Of a DNA stretch of 64,000 nt, positions 36,455-44,843 are shown piece after piece. This DNA comes from Geminicoccaceae bacterium (GTDB lineage Bacteria > Pseudomonadota > Alphaproteobacteria > Geminicoccales > Geminicoccaceae): contig JACKIM010000001.1 of the NCBI GenBank assembly GCA_020638465.1, positions 2,054,501 through 2,118,500 on the forward strand. Reading direction: 5' to 3'. A program made the translations under genes and the position numbers. The notes beneath the pieces were generated by a model. The model saw nothing but the letters and a program-made list of their open reading frames with translations. It did no database searches and was not told where the DNA came from. Numbering within the stretch: position 1 is the first letter of the stretch; each line of letters begins with the position of its first letter.

Positions 36455-37231
36455 ATGACACATCACCCAACCCCGGTATTCGAGGTGAGCGGGCTCACCA
36501 AGTCCTACAATTCGGTGATCGCGGTCGACAATCTGAGCATGCACGTGAACCGCGGCGAGATCTGTGGTCTCATTGGTCCGAATGGTTCCGGCAAGTCGAC
36601 CTTCTTTGATTGCTGCACCGGGCTGGCAAGGCGCAATGCGGGCCAGGTCCTGATCGACGGACAGGACGTGTCGGACTGGTCACTCAACCGGATCGCCCGA
36701 GAGGGCCGACTGCTGCGCAGTTTCCAGAAAACCGTCGTCTACAAGTCGATCAACGCGGAAGAAAACCTGATCATTGCGGGGCAGATGTTTGCGTTTCCAT
36801 CGCTGGTCTCGACCTATTCCTTTGGCCGCCGGGCGCGGCAGCGGGTCGAGACCTTGCGGAAGCGGGCCCGGGAACTGGTCGAGATTGTCGGTCTTGCGGC
36901 GGTGGCCCACCAGCCGGCGGGAAACCTGTCGGGCGGGCAGCAGAAACTGATCCAGTTCGCCTCGATGCTGATGCCGCAGCCGAAAATCATCCTGCTGGAC
37001 GAGCCCATGGCGGGGATCAATCCCGAGATGATCAAGAAGGTGATGGAGAACATTGTCTACGCGAATAGGGATTTGGGGATCTCTTTTCTCATCATCGAAC
37101 ACAACATAGACGTGATCACGAGCCTGTGCAGCCGGGTCGCCGTCCTCGACCAGGGCGCGAAGCTGGCAGAAGGGACGCCGGCCGAGATCATCGCCGACAA
37201 GCGCGTGCGGGAGGCCTATCTTGGCGGATGA
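36455..37231 (+). CDS. Liv-type ABC transporter ATPase, LivG-like
   Basis: ATPase of 258 residues. Walker A GPNGSGKST is near residue 42-50, the signature LSGGQQKLIQFASML near 152 and Walker B with D-loop IILLDEPMAGINPEM near 172. The C-terminal extension with LAEGTPAEIIADKRVREAYLG is typical for LivG and LivF. GGAAG lies in the end of livM, nine bases ahead of the ATG. The gene overlaps the start of livF by 11 bases. Confidence 0.93.
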   Translation: MTHHPTPVFEVSGLTKSYNSVIAVDNLSMHVNRGEICGLIGPNGSGKSTFFDCCTGLARRNAGQVLIDGQDVSDWSLNRIAREGRLLRSFQKTVVYKSINAEENLIIAGQMFAFPSLVSTYSFGRRARQRVETLRKRARELVEIVGLAAVAHQPAGNLSGGQQKLIQFASMLMPQPKIILLDEPMAGINPEMIKKVMENIVYANRDLGISFLIIEHNIDVITSLCSRVAVLDQGAKLAEGTPAEIIADKRVREAYLGG

Positions 37232-37964
37232 AATGGATCTTAGGCTTGTCGATTTGCAAGCGGGGTATGGCAACCTGGATATCCTGCACGGTGTAGACCT
37301 GTCCGTCTCTGCCGGGGAATTCGTCTCGCTGATGGGCCCCAATGGCGCCGGGAAGTCCACGCTTCTGAAGACCATCTACGGGATGACCACCATCAAAAGC
37401 GGGTCGATCTTGTGGGGAGGGACGGAACTCGCGGGCATGAAACCGCGCGATGTCCTGGGGCAGGGTATTAGCTATGTCCCCCAAGGGCGCTGTAATTTCC
37501 CACAGATGACGGTCGAGGAAAACCTCGAGATGGCCGCCTATACCATCCCCGGCGGCAGCAGCGACGAGGAGAAGGACCGCATCTTCGACCTGTTTCCCGT
37601 GCTCAAGTCCCGGCGTGGTACGATGGCCGGAAACATGTCCGGCGGCGAGCAGCAATTGCTGGAAATGGCGATGGCCATGCTTCAGCGTCCGCGCGGCCTG
37701 CTGGTCGACGAACCTTCGGTCGGACTGTCACCTGCGGCAATCGGTCTCGTATTCGACGAACTGTGCCGGATCCACGAAAGCGGTCTGACGATCCTTCTGG
37801 TGGAGCAGAACACCAAGAAGGCGATGGAATATTCCAAGCGGGCCGTCGTGTTGCGCCTTGGCAAGGTCATCTGGGACAGCCCGCCAGGAGACCTCAGCCA
37901 CGATGACCTCGGCGAGTTATTCATGACCGGCGAGGCTTCCGCTCTCCAGCCCCATTCCGAATGA
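37221..37964 (+). CDS. Liv-type ABC transporter ATPase, LivF-like
   Basis: Second ATPase, 247 residues. Walker A GPNGAGKST is near residue 39-47, signature MSGGEQQLLEMAMAML near 139 and LLVDEPSVGLSPA near 158. I chose TTG 37221 as start because a strong GGGAGG (37209-37214) is six bases upstream, whereas the ATG at 37233 has no ribosome site at proper distance. It forms a heterodimer with LivG. Its stop overlaps an alternative ATG of the aminotransferase gene. Confidence 0.92.
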   Translation: MADEMDLRLVDLQAGYGNLDILHGVDLSVSAGEFVSLMGPNGAGKSTLLKTIYGMTTIKSGSILWGGTELAGMKPRDVLGQGISYVPQGRCNFPQMTVEENLEMAAYTIPGGSSDEEKDRIFDLFPVLKSRRGTMAGNMSGGEQQLLEMAMAMLQRPRGLLVDEPSVGLSPAAIGLVFDELCRIHESGLTILLVEQNTKKAMEYSKRAVVLRLGKVIWDSPPGDLSHDDLGELFMTGEASALQPHSE

Positions 37965-38011
37965 CCACGACTGAAGACCCGGTATTTCGCGCCGGACTAC
38001 AGGAGACTCCC

Positions 38012-39223
38012 ATGATCTCTTTTGAACCATCCGCCCGCGTTCAGCGGATCAAGATCTCGCCGACGACCGCCGCCGCCGCGCTGACCCGAGAGATGAAGGC
38101 CGCGGGGCGGAATATCGTGGATCTGACGATCGGCGAGCCGGATTTCGACACTCCGGAACCCATTCGGGCCGCGGCGATCGCCGCCATCGAACGTCGCGAA
38201 ACGCGCTATACCTCCGTCAACGGGACACCGCAGCTGCGGACGGCGATCATCAACGATTATTCGCGCCGCCTGGGACTGGCCTATTCCGACAACGAGATCT
38301 GCATCGGCGGCGGAGCCAAGCAGATTCTGTTTATCGCCATGACGGTCACCCTCAATCCCGGGGACGAGGTGATCATTCCCGCGCCCTATTGGGTAAGCTA
38401 TCCCGATATGGCGCTGGCCAACGACGGTGTTCCCGTCATCGTCCCTTGTCCCCAGGAGGATGGCTTCCTGCTGACGCCCGAACGGCTGGAGGCGGCGATC
38501 ACGCCCAAGACACGGTGCCTCGTTCTGAACACCCCCGGCAACCCGACCGGCGCTGCCTATTCCGAAACCGAGCTCGCGGCTCTCGCTGAGGTCCTTCTGC
38601 GGCATCCGCGGATCATGGTCCTTTGCGACGAGATCTATGATCAGATATGGTTTCAGGACGAACCGATCCGCAGCCTCGTGTCTGTCGAGCCTCGCATGAG
38701 GGATCAGGCGTTGGTCGTGAACGGCGTGTCGAAGGCCTATGCAATGACGGGATGGCGCATCGGATATGGTGCTGGACCGGCAGACATGGTGTCGGCCATC
38801 AACAAGCTTCAGTCGCAGGAATCTTCCTGCCCATCATCGATCAGCCAGGCGGCTGCCGCCTTCGCGTTGTCCTCACCGGACCAGTCATTCATCAAGGAAA
38901 GCGTGACATGCTACCGGCAACGGAAAGACTTTGTCGTGTCTCGTCTGAACGCCACGCCGGGGCTCAGCTGTAGCGACCCCGCCGGGGCGTTTTACCTTTA
39001 CGCGAACTGCGCCGAGGTCATTGGCAAGACCACGCCCGACGGTACCGTGATCGAAAATGACAAGGACTTCGTTCTTTATCTTCTGGAGAAAGGCGGAGTG
39101 TCTTCGGTTCACGGCGAAGCCTATGGTTTGTCTCCCTATTTCCGCCTGTCGATTGCAAGCTCGATGGATACCCTGCGCGAGGGCTGCAACCGCATCGAAG
39201 CTGCGTGTCGCGCATTGCGGTAG
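38012..39223 (+). CDS. PLP-dependent class I aminotransferase (aspartate aminotransferase-like)
   Basis: Fold type I aminotransferase of 403 residues. NIVDLTIGEPDFDTP near residue 34, NTPGNPTG near 173, the PLP-phenol partner LCDEIYDQIW near 204 and the Schiff-base Lys241 in SKAYAMTGWRIGY are all present. The type matches the bacterial Ib group that acts on aspartate, phenylalanine or related acids. ATG 38012 has AGGAGA five bases upstream; an ATG at 37961 overlapping livF is the alternative. It probably removes the amino group of the compound imported by the Liv system or released by HyuAB. Confidence 0.92.
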   Translation: MISFEPSARVQRIKISPTTAAAALTREMKAAGRNIVDLTIGEPDFDTPEPIRAAAIAAIERRETRYTSVNGTPQLRTAIINDYSRRLGLAYSDNEICIGGGAKQILFIAMTVTLNPGDEVIIPAPYWVSYPDMALANDGVPVIVPCPQEDGFLLTPERLEAAITPKTRCLVLNTPGNPTGAAYSETELAALAEVLLRHPRIMVLCDEIYDQIWFQDEPIRSLVSVEPRMRDQALVVNGVSKAYAMTGWRIGYGAGPADMVSAINKLQSQESSCPSSISQAAAAFALSSPDQSFIKESVTCYRQRKDFVVSRLNATPGLSCSDPAGAFYLYANCAEVIGKTTPDGTVIENDKDFVLYLLEKGGVSSVHGEAYGLSPYFRLSIASSMDTLREGCNRIEAACRALR

Positions 39224-39251
39224 GCTTGATTGTGAACTACCGTTTGCGGCT

Positions 39252-40187
39252 ATGGCAATAGAGTTCCGCAAGCTTCGTCACTTTGTAAAGGTCGTGGATA
39301 CTGGCAGCATCTCGCGTGCCGCCAGTATTCTGCGTATCGCCCAGCCCGCCCTCAGTCAGCAGATCGTTTCGCTTGAAACTCACTTTCGGCAAAAGCTGCT
39401 GATCCGGTCGAACAGGGGGATCGTCCCGACCGAGGCCGGGCTGCTGTTTTATCGCCACGCGCAGACGATCCTGAAGCAGTTCGATCAGGCGCAACTGGAC
39501 ATGTCCAAGTCTGCTTCGACGCTGGGAGGCCGTGTTTCGATTGGCCTTGGGACTTATTGCGCCCTGCCGTCCTTGTCTTTGAACATCCTGTCCACGATGC
39601 TGAGCCGGCATCCCAACATCACGGTCCATATTACGGACAGCTTCGGTTATATCATCAGTGAGTCAATCATGACCGGGCGGATGGATCTTGCCGCAATCTG
39701 CGGCCTGGGGCCGATCAAGGGCGTCCAGCTTTCTCCGCTCTTTCACGAAGAGCTCTTCCTCGTGCTGCCAAAGAACATGTTGACCTCGTTTCAGCCAGAT
39801 ACCCCGGTGCAGATGCGCCAGCTGAACGATCTGCGCATATTGCTGCCAGGCAACATAAACTACCTGCGTACTGTGCTGAACGAGGCGTTTATCAGGGCAC
39901 GGGTCACGCCCAGCATCGTGGCCGATATCGAATCCACGACTGTCATGGGCGAAGCGGTTGCGGCAGGGATGGGGGCGACGATCCTGCCACTTTCGGTTGC
40001 ACACCAGCTTGGCATCCCGATGGAGCAGATTCGACCCTTGTCACACCCGAAGGTCGAAGTCCCAACGTCTCTGTGTGTGTCCGATCATCTTCCGATGTCA
40101 GAGCCGGTGGCCGCGGCGCGCGAGGTTCTTTTGGAAGTCGTGAACGATTTCGTTCAACGCCAAACGCAGGGCATCCGCAGGGCCTGA
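39252..40187 (+). CDS. LysR-family transcriptional regulator
   Basis: Regulator of 311 residues. The winged helix-turn-helix spans residues 3-62 (FRKLRHFVKVVDTGSISRAA, then ALSQQIVSLE), and the effector domain follows from about 92. The sequence around QKLLIRSNRGIVPTEAG resembles the Nac/Cbl branch. ATG 39252 is chosen as the normal LysR start; the open frame runs further upstream into the aminotransferase. It lies 28 bases after that gene on the same strand, which is unusual for LysR genes, often divergent, and suggests it is part of the operon and may control the block 28487-44636 in response to its substrate. Confidence 0.93.
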   Translation: MAIEFRKLRHFVKVVDTGSISRAASILRIAQPALSQQIVSLETHFRQKLLIRSNRGIVPTEAGLLFYRHAQTILKQFDQAQLDMSKSASTLGGRVSIGLGTYCALPSLSLNILSTMLSRHPNITVHITDSFGYIISESIMTGRMDLAAICGLGPIKGVQLSPLFHEELFLVLPKNMLTSFQPDTPVQMRQLNDLRILLPGNINYLRTVLNEAFIRARVTPSIVADIESTTVMGEAVAAGMGATILPLSVAHQLGIPMEQIRPLSHPKVEVPTSLCVSDHLPMSEPVAAAREVLLEVVNDFVQRQTQGIRRA

Positions 40188-40908
40188 CCCGCGACATTCA
40201 CCAGCAGGTGAGTACCGCGCGGCAATAGGTACCGCACCGTGTGGTTCAGACAATTTCGAATGCGTCGCCACGAGTGTTGGCGTCGGCTGCGACGGTTCCG
40301 GGCGTGCGCCTGCGTATCGCGCATCTGTCACTACCAACGTGCCCATTTTGGAAGGTTGTTAAATCATTCTCAGGTAAAAATCGGCAGTCAGCCGTGCACC
40401 CGTGAATCCAGCTTTCAATTCGATGAGTTGTCATCAGGTTTTCATATGGCTCTAGAGCGATCTAGTTCTATGCGTAGTCCATCACCTCCGCCTAGTCTTT
40501 TCTTGAGAGGCCAGCAAAAGAGACTGCAATATAAAGCGATTGTCCGTCAATGCGTCGGTCCGACGGAGAGCTAAGATGAAAGCCAATACTATCTCCCAAC
40601 CGCCGTCGCCAGCCTCAATGTCAATGGCGTCACGGATGCCTTGGCGTCGTTCGAAGTGCATCTCCGTTAACCCCACTGTCAGGCGGAGACCCGGGTCTCC
40701 TTCGCTCGACCCTGAGGTTGTGCAGCCGAGGCATTTTATTGCGACGATGCCCGTACGTTTTCCGCCATGTCGGTGGAAAGGCTGTGACCAGTAGATACCG
40801 AGGCTGCGTTAATCCTGCGTCGTGTATCAGTGCGTCTCGGAGTCCAACCAGGCGAACCTGAGTCCGGCCCGCGCGGAGCCAGACACCATTTCAAAAAGGA
40901 GAACTACC
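40188..40908. other. 720-base stretch without a supported gene
   Basis: No frame here gives a protein I trust; the short frames on both strands look random, and base composition is less GC-rich than around it. A small dyad CTAGA-GCGA-TCTAG sits near 40452. The 3' end carries the ribosome site AAAGGAGA of the TRAP receptor gene, and a promoter for that operon is expected somewhere here. It could be decayed DNA left by the joining of two clusters. Confidence 0.5.
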
Positions 40909-41934
40909 TTGAAGCAATACCTGAAACAGACGCTGCTTGCCTCGGTGGTCGCGATCGCTGGCATGCCCGCCTATGCCCAGGACACGTTAAAGGCGACTTT
41001 TACTGACCCGGATGATCCCGTGACCTCCTCCGTTTCGTCCTACATGCACGTCTTCAAGAATGAACTCGAACGGATCGCCGGCGAGGATTTCAAGGTGGAC
41101 CTGTACCCCAATGGTCAACTCGGTGACCAGCGTTCCACGGTTCAGCAGGTCGCGCGCGGTTCGATCCATTTCGCCAACGTGGCGTCAGGCGTCCTCGCGT
41201 CACTCTACTATCCCAAGCTGGGCATTGTCGATCTTCCATTCCTCTTCGACAGCCGCACCCAGTTCAACGAGATGATGTCCCGCGACGATCCCTATATCGC
41301 CCAACTGCTGGATGAACTGGCTGCCGAGACCGGCATCCGCGTGATTTCGCTGCATGCGAACGGATTCCGCAACCTTACAACCAAGAACAGCAGCGTCTGC
41401 GCACCGGAAGACCTTAAGGGTCTCCGCATCAGGACCATGGAAGTCGTGCCGCACCAGAAGATGATTGAGGCCCTTGGCGCGACTGCTGTGCCGATCCCCT
41501 ATCTGGAGCTCTATACCAGCCTTCAGACGGGTGTGGTGGACGGGCAGGAGAACCCACCGTCGCAGATCCTTCAACAGCGTTTCTATCAGGTGCAGGGCTA
41601 CATGTCCGAAACGCACCACGTCATGACGGTGGGCGCTCACATCACCAACGAAGCATGGTGGCAATCCCTGACCGACGAGCAGCGCGGTGCCATCCTGGCC
41701 GCGAACAAGGAAGCGAGCCTTGCCCTCGATGGTACCAGCCTCGTGCAGAACATGCTGGGCGTTCAGAAGATCCGTGACGAGGGCGTCGAAGTATGTACGC
41801 CGTCGCAGGAACAGATGGCTGCGTTCCGCGCTGCTGTGGTCGGGCCGACGAAAGAATGGGCAGTTCAAGAGTTCGGGGCGGAATTCGTCGATACCTTCTT
41901 TGCCCACATGGACAGCTTCAAGAGCGGCGACTGA
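40909..41934 (+). CDS. TRAP transporter substrate-binding protein DctP (complete paralogue)
   Basis: Periplasmic receptor of 341 residues with a Sec signal peptide (LKQYLKQTLLASVVAIAG, cleaved after AYAQ). The ligand-binding arginine is in GLRIRTMEVVPH, followed by PIPYLELYTSLQTGVVDG and the ITNEAWWQSL helix. The start is TTG 40909, with AAAGGAGA six bases upstream; no ATG is available at the signal peptide. The C-terminal two thirds match the truncated DctP at 1-726 at most positions. The dctQ gene follows after 59 bases, without the hairpin present in the first copy. It probably binds an organic acid related to the catabolic genes nearby. Confidence 0.94.
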   Translation: MKQYLKQTLLASVVAIAGMPAYAQDTLKATFTDPDDPVTSSVSSYMHVFKNELERIAGEDFKVDLYPNGQLGDQRSTVQQVARGSIHFANVASGVLASLYYPKLGIVDLPFLFDSRTQFNEMMSRDDPYIAQLLDELAAETGIRVISLHANGFRNLTTKNSSVCAPEDLKGLRIRTMEVVPHQKMIEALGATAVPIPYLELYTSLQTGVVDGQENPPSQILQQRFYQVQGYMSETHHVMTVGAHITNEAWWQSLTDEQRGAILAANKEASLALDGTSLVQNMLGVQKIRDEGVEVCTPSQEQMAAFRAAVVGPTKEWAVQEFGAEFVDTFFAHMDSFKSGD

Positions 41935-41993
41935 TGGCCGCCGGCGTTCGTGAAACCGTAGCGGACGCCATCCCAAACTTCGGAGACAACGGT

Positions 41994-42518
41994 ATGATCA
42001 CACGGACAATGACGGCGCTTCGAACGCTGGATCGCGCTCTACTTCTACTTAACGCGAACCTCGTGGTCGTTGCGCTACTAAGCATGGCGGTCGTGGTCAT
42101 AACGTTGGTCGTAGGTCGGAACATGTTCGGCCTGTCTTTCTTCTGGGGCGAAGAACTTGCCCGTTATGCCATGATCTATATGGCTTTCCTTGGGGGCGCC
42201 ATGGCGCTCCGCTCCGACCAGAACCCGAGGCTGACCGTCTTCATCGACAAGTTGCCAGGAGGTGTGAGAAAATACCTCGAGCGACTGATTGCGGTCTTCA
42301 TGGCGGCAACGCTTGTCATCCTGTTCCTTCAGGGCATCGATATCACGCTCAACGAAGGCAGGATGACGACACCTGCTCTTCGTATCAAATACTTCTGGGT
42401 CTACCTGGCTGTGCCGATCGGTGCGGGTGCCATGTTGATTCAGCTACTCTTTTCCCAGTTCCTGGCTTCACCCCTGACCATCAGGGAAGATGAGGATATC
42501 GTGGAAGTCATCGAATGA
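41994..42518 (+). CDS. TRAP transporter small permease DctQ
   Basis: Small TRAP subunit of 174 residues with four helices and signature FFWGEELARYAMIYMAFLGG. ATG 41994 is preceded by GGAGA at seven bases and aligns with the start of the paralogue at 810. An ATG at 41934 overlapping the dctP stop is in frame and would add a 20-residue polar leader, so it is less likely. Its TGA overlaps the dctM start. It anchors DctM and docks the receptor in the inner membrane. Confidence 0.93.
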   Translation: MITRTMTALRTLDRALLLLNANLVVVALLSMAVVVITLVVGRNMFGLSFFWGEELARYAMIYMAFLGGAMALRSDQNPRLTVFIDKLPGGVRKYLERLIAVFMAATLVILFLQGIDITLNEGRMTTPALRIKYFWVYLAVPIGAGAMLIQLLFSQFLASPLTIREDEDIVEVIE

Positions 42519-43804
42519 TGTCGGCCTTCGGTGCAATGCTTATCGTGTTCGCGTTTTTGACGGTGGGAGGATTTCCACTTGCTTTCGCGATGCTCCTCTC
42601 CTGCATCTTCTATTTCTGGATGGCCGGGGAGCCGATGTATCTTGTCGCTCAGCAATTCATGAACGGCATCGACTTTTTTACGATTATGGCTATTCCGTTC
42701 TTCATGCTTGCGGGCGAACTGATGGTGGCTTCCGGTACAGCCGATCGCTTGTTGAAGTTCGCGCAACTTCTGGTCGGTCGCCTGCGGGGCGGTACCGGAT
42801 ACGTGAACATCCTTGCATCGATGCTGTTCGGTGGATGTTCCGGATCATCGGTAGCAGACATCGCTGCCTTGGGACGGATGCAGGTGCAGATGATGGAGAG
42901 GTCCGGCTTTTCACGCGACTTCTCTGCCGCGCTGACGGTGTCGACCTCGATCAAGGGCGCGATCATTCCTCCGTCCATTCCCATCGTACTCGTCGGCGCC
43001 GTGACCGGAACCTCGATCGGCGGCATGCTCGTCGGTGGGTTAGTCCCGGGCATTCTGGTTGCGGTCGCAATGGCCATCACCGTCTTCATCATGACGCGTC
43101 GCATGAACATCGAAAAAAGCCCGCGGAAGACACTGCGTGACGCGCTTCGGATCGTGCTGGATTCGTTACCGTTCCTTGCCATGCCCGGTATCATTCTGGG
43201 CGGCATCCTCTCCGGCTTCTTCACGCCGACCGAGGCATCCGCGGCGGCAGTGGCCTGGGGCTTCGTGCTACTGCTGGCGGAAACCCGCTTTTGCCCCGAT
43301 ATGCAGCTTCTCTGGCGTATCTTGCTACGGTCGGGCACCTTGTCGGCTGCCGTTCTGCTTTTGACGGGGGCGTCGAGCGTGTTCTCGTGGGTCCTGGCGA
43401 CCGAACAGGTACCCGGAACCATCGCGCGGGTGATCTTCACGATCACCGAGAACCCGGTCCTTGTCTTCCTCATCATCAACCTGTTCCTGCTGGTCTGGGG
43501 CCTTTTCATGGATGCCCTTCCCGCCATCCTGATTGTGTTGCCAATCCTCACGCCGTTGGCGGGGCAGCTGGGAATCGATCCGGTTCATTTCGGGGTGGTC
43601 GCGACGTTCAACCTCATGATCGGTCTCATTACGCCGCCCTACGGCACGGCGCTGTTCACCGGCTCGATCGTGCTTGGCATACCCATCGAACGCATGGTGA
43701 GACACATGCTGCCCTTCTTCCTCGCAGCTTTGGCCGTGCTGATGTTCATCACCTATGTTCCCGAGGCGGTTCTATTCCTGCCGCGGATGATGGACCTTCT
43801 TTAG
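42515..43804 (+). CDS. TRAP transporter large permease DctM
   Basis: Large TRAP permease of 429 residues. LFGGCSGSSVADIAALG, TSIKGAIIPPSIPIVL, GFFTPTEASAAAVAWG and LITPPYGTALFTG are at the same places as in the 1337-2623 gene, and long stretches of DNA are nearly the same. It begins with two adjacent ATGs (42515 and 42518); the second matches the paralogue start. It overlaps dctQ by four bases. Ends the transporter; an SDR gene follows after 142 bases. Confidence 0.95.
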   Translation: MMSAFGAMLIVFAFLTVGGFPLAFAMLLSCIFYFWMAGEPMYLVAQQFMNGIDFFTIMAIPFFMLAGELMVASGTADRLLKFAQLLVGRLRGGTGYVNILASMLFGGCSGSSVADIAALGRMQVQMMERSGFSRDFSAALTVSTSIKGAIIPPSIPIVLVGAVTGTSIGGMLVGGLVPGILVAVAMAITVFIMTRRMNIEKSPRKTLRDALRIVLDSLPFLAMPGIILGGILSGFFTPTEASAAAVAWGFVLLLAETRFCPDMQLLWRILLRSGTLSAAVLLLTGASSVFSWVLATEQVPGTIARVIFTITENPVLVFLIINLFLLVWGLFMDALPAILIVLPILTPLAGQLGIDPVHFGVVATFNLMIGLITPPYGTALFTGSIVLGIPIERMVRHMLPFFLAALAVLMFITYVPEAVLFLPRMMDLL

Positions 43805-43946
43805 GGCCGGCTGCGTGGAATTTCTGCTGAGCCGCAAAGGTGAAGCCACACACGGTGAATGAATTCCCCCCGCGGACTTGCGCCGCCAACGGTGCAAAAC
43901 ACCCAAGGGGATCGAACCAGAATGCAAAATGCAAGGAGTAGAGAAT

Positions 43947-44636
43947 ATGTTGGAACCGAATGGTCGCGTTGTCATGGTCTCCGGTGCTTCGCGTGGCATT
44001 GGCCGGGCCGTGGCGCTGAAGCTTGCCAGTTCCGGGTTCAAGGTTTCGGCGGGCGTGCGCGATCCCAAATCCCTCGAAGAGGGAGAGAACCTTTCCGTTC
44101 ATTTCTATGACGCCGACAAAATCGGCGCGGCCGAGGCTTGGGTGGACGCAACGATCCAGAGATGGGGCGGCGTCGATGGCGTCGTGAACGCGGCCGGAAT
44201 TCATCATCTGGTAAAGGTCTTCGAGGATGGCGAGGAAGAGCTGGACGAAATGTGGCGGGTCAACGTGATGGGACCCTTGCGCGTCATTCGCGCCGCCGTA
44301 CCGCATCTTGAAAAATCCGGTATCGGGCGCGTTGTGAACATCGCATCGAACGCAGGCAAGCGCGTGCCGAATAACGTGGGATACTCGATGACGAAGTTCG
44401 CAGTTGTTGCCCTCAATCACGGAGTCCGTCGCGAGGGGTGGGAGCGGGGCATCCGGTCGACCGCGATCTGCCCCGGACTGGTCAACACCGACATGGCGAA
44501 GGTCTTTTCGCTTCCGCCAGAGGAAATGTCCCAACCGGAAGACATCGCCGCCCTTGTGGAAACCGCGCTTTGCGTACCCAACAATGCGGCAGTATCCGAA
44601 CTGGTCGTTCACTGTCAGTTCGAGCCAATGCTTTAG
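43947..44636 (+). CDS. SDR family oxidoreductase next to TRAP operon
   Basis: Short-chain dehydrogenase of 229 residues. The cofactor motif SGASRGIG is near residue 12-19, NAAGIHH near 75, NIASNAGKR near 130 and catalytic YSMTK near 147. It is slightly short for the family but complete. AAGGAG lies eight bases upstream of ATG 43947; an earlier in-frame start at 43878 has no ribosome site. It probably oxidises or reduces the acid imported by the adjacent TRAP system. Last gene of the long plus-strand catabolic block. Confidence 0.92.
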   Translation: MLEPNGRVVMVSGASRGIGRAVALKLASSGFKVSAGVRDPKSLEEGENLSVHFYDADKIGAAEAWVDATIQRWGGVDGVVNAAGIHHLVKVFEDGEEELDEMWRVNVMGPLRVIRAAVPHLEKSGIGRVVNIASNAGKRVPNNVGYSMTKFAVVALNHGVRREGWERGIRSTAICPGLVNTDMAKVFSLPPEEMSQPEDIAALVETALCVPNNAAVSELVVHCQFEPML

Positions 44637-44843
44637 CGAAAGGGCTATCTATGGTGACGTCAGGAGATGGCGAAACGTGGACTGATGCGGTGGATGTCCT
44701 CTTGTATGCCATGGTGATTCTGGATGAACCTTGCGACGGGCACCATCGGTGGCGAAGAAGATGCGCAAACGGGCCAAGGGGGTGCCAGTCGGTGCATTTG
44801 GTGCAGAAAAGACGGGAACGGGATAGAACAAGACACGAATCAC

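Noticed and set aside
40482..40676. Possible transposase remnant in the 720-base gap
   Set aside because: Short frames on both strands, but none shows a DDE, HTH or other transposase motif, and no terminal inverted repeats are seen.
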